Position numbers and translations under genes: made by a program. Below, one piece after another: positions 25,606-33,950 of a DNA stretch of 64,000 nt. The number at the start of each line of letters is the position of its first letter. Positions within the stretch are counted from its first letter, which is position 1. The notes beneath the pieces are model-generated. The model had not been told where the DNA came from and did not search any database. It saw nothing but the letters and a program-made list of their open reading frames with translations. The DNA lies in contig JAEYTL010000030.1 of NCBI GenBank assembly GCA_023434025.1, forward strand, positions 65,115-129,114, written 5' to 3'. The DNA comes from Bacteroidota bacterium. GTDB lineage: Bacteria; Bacteroidota; Bacteroidia; Flavobacteriales; Flavobacteriaceae.

Positions 25606-25699
25606 GGGCGTTACCACAAGGGTCGGGCTGTCCGCTATATCTTTTGTGTTCCCGATAGCTATCGGGAACACAAAAGGATGCCGCTCCCATCCCTAACGC
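25606..25699. repeat. Nested palindromic element in lepA leader
   Basis: A perfect 36-base palindrome (25641-25676; each arm reads CTTTTGTGTTCCCGATAG or its complement) sits inside outer pairing arms: GCGTTA (25608-25613) with TAACGC (25694-25699), and GGG-GGG with CCC-CCC blocks between. The ends GGGCGTTACC and CCCTAACGC recall a family of interspersed hairpin repeats found in Flavobacterium genomes (recognised from memory, not searched). It lies downstream of the lepA -7 box and so would be transcribed in the leader. Confidence 0.75.
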
Positions 25700-25726
25700 A
25701 AACCCTGCTCCATAGCAAATAGTGTG

Positions 25727-25734
25727 CAAATATA
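25727..25734 (-). promoter_or_regulatory. Bacteroidota -7 promoter element, lepA
   Basis: TATATTTG on the minus strand matches the consensus exactly. It implies a leader of about 155 bases that includes the palindromic element at 25606-25699. Confidence 0.5.
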
Positions 25735-25760
25735 AAGTAAAGTTTTGGATTTTAAAGGGG

Positions 25761-25797
25761 TTACACCTGACAGGTTTCTAAAACCTATCAGGTGTAA
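25761..25797. repeat. Palindrome TTACACCTGACAGGTTT / AAACCTATCAGGTGTAA
   Basis: Two 17-base arms with one mismatch and a 3-base loop lie between the divergent lepA and dusB promoters. An ACCTGACAGGTTT palindrome is a recurrent intergenic sequence in flavobacteria (from memory). It is not followed by a T-run. Confidence 0.65.
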
Positions 25798-25808
25798 AAA
25801 ATGTCTGT

Positions 25809-25840
25809 TTTGCAAACCCCACCCCGTTTCCCTATCTTTG
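25809..25840 (+). promoter_or_regulatory. Full Bacteroidota promoter for dusB
   Basis: TTTG at 25809-25812, a 20-base spacer, then TATCTTTG at 25833-25840: both -33 and -7 boxes fit the consensus. It lies inside the open frame that begins at 25801, which excludes 25801 as the start and supports ATG 25852. Confidence 0.7.
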
Positions 25841-25851
25841 CCAAAAATTCA

Positions 25852-26850
25852 ATGTCAATGCCAAAAATCGGAAACATCCAATTGCCCGACTTCCCCCTGC
25901 TGCTTGCTCCCATGGAAGATGTGAGTGATCCGCCGTTTCGCCGTTTGTGCAAATTGCACGGTGCCGATTTGATGTATTCTGAATTTATTTCATCCGAGGG
26001 GTTGATCCGGGATGCCATTAAAAGCAAACAAAAACTCGATATTTTTGATTACGAACGTCCGGTAGGCATCCAGATTTTTGGCGGTGATGAAGAAGCCATG
26101 GAAATGTCGGCCAAAATCGTCGATACCGTTCAGCCCGATTTAGTGGATATAAACTTTGGTTGTCCCGTAAAAAAAGTGGTTTGCAAAGGGGCCGGAGCAG
26201 GCGTCTTGAAAGATGTTGATTTAATGATCCGGCTGACCAAAGCGGTCATCAAAGGCACCAACCTTCCGGTAACCGTAAAAACCCGTTTGGGATGGGATGA
26301 AAACTCTATCAACATTGATGAAGTAGCTGAACGATTGCAGGATGTGGGTGTGCAGGCCCTTACTATTCATGCCCGTACACGTGCACAGATGTATAAAGGC
26401 CATTCCGATTGGTCGCACATTGCCCGCGTAAAAAATAATCCGAGAATTACCATGCCTGTTTTTGGTAACGGCGATATCGATTCGCCCGAAAAGGCATTGG
26501 AATATAAAAATAAGTACGGTTTAGACGGTATGATGATTGGCCGTGCTGCCATAGGTTATCCGTGGATTTTTAACGAAATCAAACATTATTTCAAAACCGG
26601 AGAGCATTTGCCGGAACCTACCATAAAAGACCGTATCGAAGCTGCCCGAAATCACTTAATCTGGTCAATGAAATGGAAAGGTGAACGGGTCGGCATCTTT
26701 GAAATGCGTCGTCATTACACCAATTACTTCAAAGGCATTCACGGATTCAAAGACTATAAGCAAAAATTAGTCACCACCGATGGAGCTATGGCTTTAATGG
26801 ATGTTTTTGATGAAATTGCTCAGGTGTATGCCAATTATCAGACGGTTTAA
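25852..26850 (+). CDS. dusB: tRNA-dihydrouridine synthase DusB
   Basis: FMN enzyme that reduces uridine to dihydrouridine in tRNA. Seen in order: LLAPMEDVSDPPFRRLC (FMN-binding start), the VDINFGCPVKKVVCKGAGAG block with catalytic Cys, VKTRLGWDE, IHARTRAQMYKGHSDW, and FGNGDIDSPEKA. From ATG 25852 it has about 332 residues, normal for DusB. The upstream 17 codons of the same frame contain the promoter. It converges with the MATE gene across a bidirectional terminator. Confidence 0.95.
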   Translation: MSMPKIGNIQLPDFPLLLAPMEDVSDPPFRRLCKLHGADLMYSEFISSEGLIRDAIKSKQKLDIFDYERPVGIQIFGGDEEAMEMSAKIVDTVQPDLVDINFGCPVKKVVCKGAGAGVLKDVDLMIRLTKAVIKGTNLPVTVKTRLGWDENSINIDEVAERLQDVGVQALTIHARTRAQMYKGHSDWSHIARVKNNPRITMPVFGNGDIDSPEKALEYKNKYGLDGMMIGRAAIGYPWIFNEIKHYFKTGEHLPEPTIKDRIEAARNHLIWSMKWKGERVGIFEMRRHYTNYFKGIHGFKDYKQKLVTTDGAMALMDVFDEIAQVYANYQTV

Positions 26851-26908
26851 TTTTAACCGTATAAGCCACATAAGAAAAGCTAAATGTATATGACTTATAC
26901 GGTTAAAA
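26851..26908. terminator. Bidirectional terminator between dusB and MATE gene
   Basis: TTTTAACCGTATAAG (26851-26865) and its exact complement (26894-26908) form a 15-bp stem with a 28-base loop. A- and T-rich flanks on both sides suit the convergent genes. Confidence 0.75.
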
Positions 26909-26917
26909 GAAAAAGAA

Positions 26918-28345
26918 TTATACCTCCATCTTCTTCCACTTCCCTTTTTTATACAAGATGTAACCGGCAATGGTAATGCCCGTTTCCGCGATGGGCACCG
27001 CCATAAAAACACCGGTTGGCCCCATACTTAAAAACTTTGCTAAAAAGTATGCCAACGGAATCTGGAACAGCCAAAACCCGAAAAAATTAATTTTGGTCGG
27101 CGTCCACGTATCACCGGCACCGTTAAACGCATTGATGAGCACCATCCCGATTCCGTAAAAAACATAGCCTAAGCTCATAATCTGAATGGCTTGTACCGCA
27201 ATATCCAATACTGCTTTGTCATTCGTAAATAGAGTAATAATCGGTCGGGCGGCAGTTAATGTTACAATCATAATCAAAGCCATAAAGATTACATTGTACT
27301 TAGCGGTTACAAAAACAGATTTTTCAGCCCGTTCAATTTGTTTGGCTCCTAAGTTTTGACCGACCAGTGTGGCAGCGGCACTGCTCAATCCCCATGCGGG
27401 AAGAATAAAAAACATCATGATCCGCAAAGCGGTCTGATAACCGGCCGAACCTGTATCACCTCCGGTGGTCGCTACCAGATTAGCCATAAAAATCCAGCTG
27501 CAGGAGGCAATAACAAATTGCAAAACACCCGGAGCAGCAATTTTAACGAGAGCCTTTATCTGTTCAAAATCAGGCATTACATAGGCCATCACCATTTTGA
27601 TAACCCCTTTTCCGTTAAAAAGATGATACATCTGATATACAACACCAACACTTCTCCCGATTGTGGTAGCAATAGCCGCACCGGTCAGGCCATAAGCCGG
27701 AACAGGCCCCCAGCCGTTAATCAGAATCGGGTCTAAAATGATATTACAGGCATTCGCCAGCATCAAACTTTTCATTGCAATAGCAGCATTTCCGGCACCG
27801 CGGAAAATTCCGTTGATCAGAAAAAGTAACATAATAGAAAGGCTTCCGCCCATCATAATCTGAACAAAAGATGTTCCGTAAACGGCTGATTCTTCAGAAG
27901 AGCCCATCCAGATTAAAATATCAGTAGCATATACTATCCCGAAAACACTGAGGACCGTGTTTATGATTACAGCCACAATAATGGCCTGCATTCCTGCTTT
28001 TGCCGCCGCTGCCGGATCTTTTTCGCCGATTCGTCGGGCAACAACAGCAGTAGCTGCCATACTGATTCCGATAGCGATAGAATAAATAATGGTCAGCACC
28101 GATTCGGTTAAACCAACCGTTTGAACGGCAAAGCTGCTGTTCTCCAGGTGTCCGACAAAGTATAAATCAACAAGAGCAAAAACAGACTCCATCATCATTT
28201 CCAGCACCATTGGAATGGCCAGCAGGATAACGGCTGTTTTTATTTTTCCGGAAGTGTAGTCAAAATCCGATTCGCCCTTCAGAGCCATTTTTACAATAGA
28301 AAAGATACGGGAAAGCATCCCTTTTGAGGGTTTATTTTCAGTCAT
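26918..28345 (-). CDS. MATE family efflux transporter
   Basis: A 475-residue inner-membrane protein of the multidrug and toxic compound extrusion (MatE) type, exporting drugs or metabolites by Na+ or H+ antiport. It has about 12 hydrophobic helices in two related halves, each starting with a MatE domain (AIPMVLEMMMESVFALVDLYFVG in the first; KIAAPGVLQFVIASCSWIFMANLVA in the second). The substrate cannot be told from sequence. The N-terminal about 35 residues are cytosolic and charged. It is probably transcribed alone. Confidence 0.92.
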   Translation of the reverse strand: MTENKPSKGMLSRIFSIVKMALKGESDFDYTSGKIKTAVILLAIPMVLEMMMESVFALVDLYFVGHLENSSFAVQTVGLTESVLTIIYSIAIGISMAATAVVARRIGEKDPAAAAKAGMQAIIVAVIINTVLSVFGIVYATDILIWMGSSEESAVYGTSFVQIMMGGSLSIMLLFLINGIFRGAGNAAIAMKSLMLANACNIILDPILINGWGPVPAYGLTGAAIATTIGRSVGVVYQMYHLFNGKGVIKMVMAYVMPDFEQIKALVKIAAPGVLQFVIASCSWIFMANLVATTGGDTGSAGYQTALRIMMFFILPAWGLSSAAATLVGQNLGAKQIERAEKSVFVTAKYNVIFMALIMIVTLTAARPIITLFTNDKAVLDIAVQAIQIMSLGYVFYGIGMVLINAFNGAGDTWTPTKINFFGFWLFQIPLAYFLAKFLSMGPTGVFMAVPIAETGITIAGYILYKKGKWKKMEV

Positions 28346-28473
28346 TTTTGATAAAGATTAAGTGAATAAAGAATTGGCTGACAGGGTTGTCAGGCACTTT
28401 TTGTGTCGGAACAGCTGTGTCTTTATACGAAATAAGGACTAAATAAAACAATCATAATCCTGAAGTTGAACTA

Positions 28474-28481
28474 CAAATATA
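28474..28481 (-). promoter_or_regulatory. Bacteroidota -7 promoter element, MATE gene
   Basis: TATATTTG on the minus strand fits the consensus and implies a leader of about 120 bases. That leader holds a small hairpin, CTGACA/TGTCAG (28378-28393). Confidence 0.45.
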
Positions 28482-28502
28482 AATTATTTTATAAAACAGT
28501 CA

Positions 28503-29702
28503 TTATTCCAGTAGTTTTTTATTTACCCGGCTGCTGGCAATCCACGAAGCGAGAAATCCTAAAACTGCTATGGTGGCAATGACAATCAAAACATTCAGGA
28601 TTGAAAACCGCACCGGATAGGCCATGCTTTGATTGATCATAATAAACCCGAATTGTTGTTGAAGCAAAGTAACTACAATTCCTAAAAGCAGCCCAACCAG
28701 ACATCCGACCACACAAATCAGGAACCCCTGATAGAGAAAAATTTTTCTTAAATCTTCAATAGCGGAGCCCAAATTGAATAGGGTTTTTAAGTTGGATTTC
28801 TTTTCGATAATGATCATAATCAAAGCTCCTATTAACGTAAAAAGAGTTACCGCTATAACCAGTGAAAAAATAAGGTATAAAACCAGGTTTTCAGTGTTCA
28901 GCATTTTATAAAGCGACTCGTTTAACTGAGCCCTGTTTTTGATAACAACCTTGCTTTGCAGAATTTTTTCCAGAGAAGATATAACACCTGATTCATCCGC
29001 ACCGGATTTGAGTTTTAATTCAATTCCCGACACCTGACCGGGTTTATAATCCAGTAACTCCCGAACAATGTTTAAGTCTGCAAAAACATATTTCTGATTG
29101 ATCTCTTCGTTAATAAAATAGAATCCTACCGGCACCAGAACCGATCGGTTAAAAGCTCCGTCCGGTGAGTCTATGGTACCTTTTCCGGGCTTGGGAACAA
29201 ACGTTTCAAACACATTAACCAAATCAAACAATCCCATTGAAAGCTTCTGGCTTATGCCATGCCCCACAACAACCTGCTCAGAATCTTCTTCGATCCACTG
29301 GCCTTGAAAGATGGTTTTTTCTACTTGGTTTACCTTATTAAAATTTTTATCAACCCCTTTTATATTGGCTAAAATATCTTTTCCGTTAAAAGTAAAAAGG
29401 GCTCTTTCTTCAATAATTTTACTAAAATGAGCAACCCCTTCCACGCGGGCGATTTCTGTTTCCTGCTGCGGACTGATAAAAATAGTCTTCCCTGTTTTGG
29501 CCACAGCCTTCAGATCCGGGTCAAAATCATTGGAAAATGATAAACTGAAATCTTTTAATCCGCTGAAAACAGACATCACCACAAACAAAGCCATAGCTCC
29601 CACGATAATCCCCACAGAGGCAATTAGGGTAATGATATTGACTGCAGCGTTCTTACTGCCGCTAAACAAATATCGTTTGGCTATGTAAAACGGAAATTTC
29701 AC
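28503..29702 (-). CDS. FtsX-like ABC transporter permease (LolC/E type)
   Basis: A 399-residue inner-membrane permease with a MacB/LolE layout: one N-terminal helix (about 21-45, IITLIASVGIIVGAMALFVV), a large periplasmic domain, then three C-terminal FtsX helices (about 275-390). The start FYIAKRYLFSGSKNAAVNIIT is typical of the lipoprotein-releasing LolC/LolE permeases. It starts 1 base after the rbfA stop, a pairing common in flavobacteria. The ATPase partner is not in this window. Confidence 0.88.
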   Translation of the reverse strand: MKFPFYIAKRYLFSGSKNAAVNIITLIASVGIIVGAMALFVVMSVFSGLKDFSLSFSNDFDPDLKAVAKTGKTIFISPQQETEIARVEGVAHFSKIIEERALFTFNGKDILANIKGVDKNFNKVNQVEKTIFQGQWIEEDSEQVVVGHGISQKLSMGLFDLVNVFETFVPKPGKGTIDSPDGAFNRSVLVPVGFYFINEEINQKYVFADLNIVRELLDYKPGQVSGIELKLKSGADESGVISSLEKILQSKVVIKNRAQLNESLYKMLNTENLVLYLIFSLVIAVTLFTLIGALIMIIIEKKSNLKTLFNLGSAIEDLRKIFLYQGFLICVVGCLVGLLLGIVVTLLQQQFGFIMINQSMAYPVRFSILNVLIVIATIAVLGFLASWIASSRVNKKLLE

Positions 29703-29703
29703 G

Positions 29704-30096
29704 TTATGACTTCTTTCTCTTTTCTAAAAGATCAGGGTTTTCAATAGGATTTTCCTCGCCAGTCAGGGCTTTGTCAATTTTTTCAATGTAATCTAATGAG
29801 TCATCAATGTAAAAAGACAGGTTGGGAACTTTCCGCAACTGAAGTTTCACACGTTGGGCTAAATCATGTTTAATTAAAGGCGTATTCGATTTGATGGCAG
29901 CTAAAATTTCGGCTCCCTTTTCCGTTGGAAAAACACTTAAATACACTTTAGCAATCGATAAATCGGTTGTAACGGATACTTTTGAAACGGAAATAATCAA
30001 GTTTGTGATTCCGTTTTTACGCACTTCTCCTTGCAAAATATCAACCAGATCATTTTGCAAAACGGTTCCTATTTTCTTTTGTCTGTTTGTCTCCAT
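29704..30096 (-). CDS. rbfA: Ribosome-binding factor A
   Basis: Small KH-domain factor (130 residues) for 16S rRNA 5'-end processing and 30S maturation. METNRQKKIGTVLQNDLVDIL at the N-terminus, SVTTDLSIAKVYLSVFP in the middle, and LRKVPNLSFYIDDSLDY are characteristic. It is followed by the FtsX-like permease with a 1-base gap. A TACTTTTG box begins only 12 bases before the ATG, so the transcript could be nearly leaderless. Confidence 0.93.
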   Translation of the reverse strand: METNRQKKIGTVLQNDLVDILQGEVRKNGITNLIISVSKVSVTTDLSIAKVYLSVFPTEKGAEILAAIKSNTPLIKHDLAQRVKLQLRKVPNLSFYIDDSLDYIEKIDKALTGEENPIENPDLLEKRKKS

Positions 30097-30100
30097 GATG

Positions 30101-30108
30101 CAAAAGTA
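30101..30108 (-). promoter_or_regulatory. Possible -7 element directly before rbfA
   Basis: TACTTTTG on the minus strand fits TAnnTTTG, but it ends 5 bases from the ATG and no -33 box is clear. It may be chance. Confidence 0.3.
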
Positions 30109-30206
30109 CAGATTTTTGTCAGTAATTGAATTTAAATCGTTTTACTTACCCATTAATTTATCGAATCTTTAGGAATAAGTTACAAACTTTATAAAGTTCA
30201 TCTTCT

Positions 30207-30214
30207 TATCTTTG
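30207..30214 (+). promoter_or_regulatory. Bacteroidota -7 promoter element, metB-like gene
   Basis: TATCTTTG lies 17 bases before the ATG at 30231 and matches TAnnTTTG. Confidence 0.5.
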
Positions 30215-30230
30215 TACAAATAAAAAAATT

Positions 30231-31376
30231 ATGAAGTTCAACACAAAAGTTATACATGGCAATCAACACCATGACCCGAGTACCGGGGCGGTGATGCCTC
30301 CGGTTTACAACACCTCTACTTTTGCCCAGAAGAGTCCGGGTGTACCCGTTAATCATTATGAATACAGCAGGGCGGCCAACCCAACCCGTCAAGCCTTGGA
30401 AGATGCTTTAGCGAGTATAGAAAATGGTGTTCGGGGACTGGCATTTTCATCAGGTTTGGCGGCAACCGATTCGGTTTTAAAACTGCTTAAACCCGGTGAT
30501 GAAGTGATTGCGATGGACGATTTATATGGCGGGACATACCGCATGTTTTCCCGCATTTATCAGGATTTCGGCATCAAGTTCCATTTTGTGGACATGAATG
30601 ACCTGGAAAAATTCCAGTCTTTAATTACTGAAAACACCAAATTGGTTTGGGTAGAAACGCCTACTAACCCTTTGATGAAACTGGCAGATATCGCTGCGAT
30701 AGCCAAAATTACGAACGAAAAGAAAATCCTGTTTGCCGTTGACAATACGTTTGCAACACCTTATCTTCAAAAACCTCTGGATTTGGGAGCGGACATCGTG
30801 ATGCATTCTGCTACTAAATATTTAGGCGGACATTCCGATGTGATTGCCGGTGCTTTGGTAGTGAAGGATGCTGAATTAGGTGAAAAATTACACTTTGCTC
30901 AATTTGCAACCGGGGGAACATTGGGTCCTCAAGACAGTTATATGGTCTTGAGAGGAATTAAAACCTTACACCTCAGGGTGCAAAGACACTGTGAAAACGG
31001 GATGAAAGTAGCCGAGTTTTTAAGTAATCATCCGGAAGTAGATAAAGTATTTTATCCCGGCTTACCGGATCATCCGTTTCATGAAATTGCCAAAAAACAA
31101 ATGCATGGCGGATTTGGCGGAATGGTTTCGTTTACGTTCAAATCCGGTAAAAAAGCCGATTCGGTTTCTTTTCTGGAAAAGCTGAAAGTATTTACCTTAG
31201 CCGAGTCGTTGGGAGGAGTGGAATCGTTAGCCAATCATCCGGCTCTGATGACGCACGCTTCGATTCCGGAAGAAAAACGAAAGGAAATCGGGATTTCAGA
31301 TGATTTGGTTCGTTTGAGTGTGGGTGTGGAAGATATTGATGATTTAGTAGCCGATATTGAACAGGCATTCCGATAA
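30231..31376 (+). CDS. metB: Cystathionine gamma-synthase/lyase, PLP enzyme
   Basis: Cys/Met metabolism PLP-dependent enzyme, 381 residues. Seen: PPVYNTSTFAQKSPG, YEYSRAANPTR, SSGLAATDSVL, the DNTFATPYLQKP segment, and the PLP lysine in HSATKYLGGHSD. The C-terminal SLGGVESLANHPALMTHAS is typical. The family includes cystathionine gamma-synthase (methionine synthesis) and gamma-lyase (cysteine synthesis or H2S release), and sequence alone does not separate them here. The gene stands alone with its own promoter and a strong terminator. Confidence 0.9.
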   Translation: MKFNTKVIHGNQHHDPSTGAVMPPVYNTSTFAQKSPGVPVNHYEYSRAANPTRQALEDALASIENGVRGLAFSSGLAATDSVLKLLKPGDEVIAMDDLYGGTYRMFSRIYQDFGIKFHFVDMNDLEKFQSLITENTKLVWVETPTNPLMKLADIAAIAKITNEKKILFAVDNTFATPYLQKPLDLGADIVMHSATKYLGGHSDVIAGALVVKDAELGEKLHFAQFATGGTLGPQDSYMVLRGIKTLHLRVQRHCENGMKVAEFLSNHPEVDKVFYPGLPDHPFHEIAKKQMHGGFGGMVSFTFKSGKKADSVSFLEKLKVFTLAESLGGVESLANHPALMTHASIPEEKRKEIGISDDLVRLSVGVEDIDDLVADIEQAFR

Positions 31377-31380
31377 AAAC

Positions 31381-31408
31381 AAAAATCCCGTCATCTGACG
31401 GGATTTTT
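31381..31408. terminator. Bidirectional terminator after metB-like gene
   Basis: AAAAATCCCGTCA, a 2-base loop, then the exact complement TGACGGGATTTTT. A- and T-runs on the two sides serve both convergent genes. Confidence 0.9.
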
Positions 31409-31427
31409 TATACTGTAGTAAACCCGA

Positions 31428-32216
31428 TTAGTCTAAATAATAAATGTAACCAACATTTAACCATACTAACCAATCATTTGCTTTGTTTTCTTTATAAACA
31501 TCCGGATTCGGATTTAAACCGTCAACCCAGTTAGAAAAATAGTATTGCCAACGCAAATCAATCATCAAATCAGACAATACCGTTAATTTATATCGTGTTC
31601 CCACACTGGCTACAACAGACCAAACCGTTCCGCTTTCATTAGTTACACCATCAATATATTTTACAGGTGTTACTTCGAGTAATTCGCCTAGACCTGGACC
31701 CAACTCAGAATATGCCTTCGGTTTATAATAACTGAATTGAGCTCCCAAACTTGCAAACGGAGCTAATTTTCCCGGTGTAGCAGAAAACTCTCTGATGCTT
31801 AACGGAAAGTATTCTAATTGCATACCGATGTTGGTTACCGAAGTACTCCCTTTCATTCCCCTTAATTGCTGAGCCATTACAGATGTTCTGCTGTTGTCCA
31901 CCCATTTTCCGTAATGTTCAAGGTTTGTTTTGTTGTAGGAAAGCTCACTTCTTAACTTGAAATGGTCATTAAAGTACGTTGGTGTGGCGTAACAATTACA
32001 GTCTGCACGGTAAGAAAAATTCATGTAGTGAATTAATCCAATACCAAAACCGGTGTTACCAAAATTTGTTTCACCGTCTCTACGAACACCATAATCAGAT
32101 TGAAAAGCAACCGGCCCCACAATCGCACCAACTTCATGCGAAAAACCAAACTGTGCATCAGCAGTATTACTAACGCCAACTAATAGCAATAAGGTAATTA
32201 TAAGATATTTGGGCAT
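31428..32216 (-). CDS. Outer-membrane barrel, THC0290_0291-like family
   Basis: An exported beta-barrel-like protein of about 262 residues. I chose ATG 32216 (MPKYLIITLLLLVGVSNTADAQ) because the longer frame to 32261 would begin before the promoter box at 32245-32252. Features are GFSHEVGAIVGPVAFQSDYG near the N-terminus, alternating strands, and an aromatic end (WLNVGYIYYLD). It resembles the flavobacterial family annotated THC0290_0291, of unknown role. It is transcribed alone and converges with the metB-like gene. Confidence 0.72.
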   Translation of the reverse strand: MPKYLIITLLLLVGVSNTADAQFGFSHEVGAIVGPVAFQSDYGVRRDGETNFGNTGFGIGLIHYMNFSYRADCNCYATPTYFNDHFKLRSELSYNKTNLEHYGKWVDNSRTSVMAQQLRGMKGSTSVTNIGMQLEYFPLSIREFSATPGKLAPFASLGAQFSYYKPKAYSELGPGLGELLEVTPVKYIDGVTNESGTVWSVVASVGTRYKLTVLSDLMIDLRWQYYFSNWVDGLNPNPDVYKENKANDWLVWLNVGYIYYLD

Positions 32217-32244
32217 TTGCATATATTTTAATATCAATTCTCGA

Positions 32245-32252
32245 CAAATATA
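32245..32252 (-). promoter_or_regulatory. Bacteroidota -7 element for barrel gene
   Basis: TATATTTG on the minus strand, 28 bases upstream of ATG 32216. Confidence 0.5.
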
Positions 32253-32425
32253 TAAAAACATAATTCACTTGTAAAATAAAATGAAAAAATACTTGTATAT
32301 ATACGAAAAAAACCAAAATTTGTTTTAATTGTTATGATTTATAATTGATTTTATCCTGATTCCTTAACAAAAAAATAAATCTACTGAGAATATAAAAAAA
32401 ATTACCCCGATATTTCAATAAAATG

Positions 32426-32433
32426 TATATTTG
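32426..32433 (+). promoter_or_regulatory. Bacteroidota -7 promoter element, gdhA
   Basis: TATATTTG, 48 bases before the gdhA ATG. The rest of the 265-bp intergenic stretch is AT-rich with no further structure that I can see. Confidence 0.5.
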
Positions 32434-32481
32434 TCGCAACAAACGAAAACGTTTTCATAAAGCGTTATTAAACTAATAATC

Positions 32482-33825
32482 ATGACAGAAAGTATTCACG
32501 CTTTTGTTGAAGCAGTAGCTAAAAAAAACCCCAATGAACCTGAGTTTTTGCAGGCTGTGAAGGAAGTTGCCGAAACGGTTATTCCTTTTATCGAACAAAA
32601 TAAAAAATACCAGAACCAAATGCTCTTGGAACGTATGGTTGAACCGGAACGCGTTGTTATGTTCCGTGTTACATGGATTGATGATGCGGGAAAAACACAA
32701 GTTAACCGCGGATACAGAATCCAGATGAACTCTGCAATTGGTCCTTATAAAGGAGGAATTCGTTTTCATCCTTCTGTAAATTTAAGCATTTTAAAATTTT
32801 TAGCTTTTGAGCAAACGTTCAAAAACAGTTTAACAACTTTACCAATGGGCGGTGGAAAAGGCGGTTCTGATTTTGATCCGAAAGGAAAATCAGACATTGA
32901 AATCATGCGTTTCTGCCAAAGCTTCATGACTGAATTAGCCAGACACATTGGTGCAGACACAGACGTTCCCGCCGGAGACATCGGTGTAGGCGGAAGAGAG
33001 GTAGGCTATATGTTTGGTCAATACAAACGATTGAGAAATGAGTTTACCGGTGTTTTAACCGGAAAGGGAATTTCGTTCGGCGGCTCATTAATCCGTCCGG
33101 AAGCTACCGGTTACGGGAATGTTTATTTTGCCCAAAGCATGCTGAGCACCAAAGGAGACAGCTTTAAAGGAAAAATTGTAACCGTTTCCGGATCCGGGAA
33201 CGTAGCACAATATGCGGCCGAAAAAGCAACTGAACTGGGCGGAAAGGTAGTAACACTATCTGATTCTTCCGGATACATTTATGATGCAGACGGTATCGAT
33301 GCAGAAAAGTTAGCTCACGTAATGCACATCAAAAATGAATTGAGAGCGAGAATCAGTGAGTATGTAAAAAAATACCCTAATGCAAAATATGTTGACGGTA
33401 AACGTCCCTGGGAAGTGAAGTGTGATATCGCTCTGCCATGTGCCACTCAAAACGAGTTGAACGAAGACGAAGCTAAAACATTGATTGCAAACGGATGTAT
33501 CTGTGTTTCAGAAGGGGCAAACATGCCTTCTACGCCGGAAGCCATCGAAGCATTTTTGAAAGCAAAAATATTATTTGCCCCCGGAAAAGCCTCAAATGCA
33601 GGTGGTGTAGCCACTTCCGGTTTAGAAATGTCTCAAAACTCGTTGCGTCTGAGCTGGACATCAGAAGAAGTTGATCAACGTTTAAAAGCCATTATGGCCA
33701 ACATCCACGAATCATGTGTAAAATATGGTTCAGACGGAAACGGTTATGTAGATTATGTTAAAGGGGCAAACGTTGCCGGTTTCGTTAAAGTTGCCGATGC
33801 CATGTTAGGTCAGGGCGTGGTGTAA
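32482..33825 (+). CDS. gdhA: NADP-specific glutamate dehydrogenase
   Basis: Hexameric-type GDH, 447 residues, converting 2-oxoglutarate and ammonium to glutamate. Substrate-site signatures are MVEPERVVMFRVTWIDDAG, GYRIQMNSAIGPYKGGIRFHP, and LPMGGGKGGSDFDPKGKSD with the catalytic lysine. The Rossmann fold reads TVSGSGNVAQYAAEKA. The length and the SGSGNV motif fit the NADPH-dependent assimilatory form. It has its own promoter and terminator. Confidence 0.96.
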   Translation: MTESIHAFVEAVAKKNPNEPEFLQAVKEVAETVIPFIEQNKKYQNQMLLERMVEPERVVMFRVTWIDDAGKTQVNRGYRIQMNSAIGPYKGGIRFHPSVNLSILKFLAFEQTFKNSLTTLPMGGGKGGSDFDPKGKSDIEIMRFCQSFMTELARHIGADTDVPAGDIGVGGREVGYMFGQYKRLRNEFTGVLTGKGISFGGSLIRPEATGYGNVYFAQSMLSTKGDSFKGKIVTVSGSGNVAQYAAEKATELGGKVVTLSDSSGYIYDADGIDAEKLAHVMHIKNELRARISEYVKKYPNAKYVDGKRPWEVKCDIALPCATQNELNEDEAKTLIANGCICVSEGANMPSTPEAIEAFLKAKILFAPGKASNAGGVATSGLEMSQNSLRLSWTSEEVDQRLKAIMANIHESCVKYGSDGNGYVDYVKGANVAGFVKVADAMLGQGVV

Positions 33826-33853
33826 AACCATACCCCTCAATTAAATATCATTT

Positions 33854-33883
33854 AAAAGCTGTCCGGATACGACAGCTTTTTTT
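33854..33883 (+). terminator. Rho-independent terminator after gdhA
   Basis: AAAAGCTGTC, a 7-base loop, GACAGCTTTT, then further T residues. Confidence 0.9.
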
Positions 33884-33922
33884 ATTCCTAAAATATTAAA
33901 AGTAGGATTCTTTCGTTTTACC

Positions 33923-33930
33923 TATATTTG
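33923..33930 (+). promoter_or_regulatory. Bacteroidota -7 promoter element, porZ
   Basis: TATATTTG, 20 bases before ATG 33951. An in-frame GTG at 33930 overlaps the box and can be rejected as the start. Confidence 0.55.
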
Positions 33931-33950
33931 TGTGTCAATTTCAATTGCTA

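Noticed and set aside
32473..32769. Minus-strand open frame at the gdhA start
   Set aside because: Antisense shadow of gdhA with no promoter or family match.
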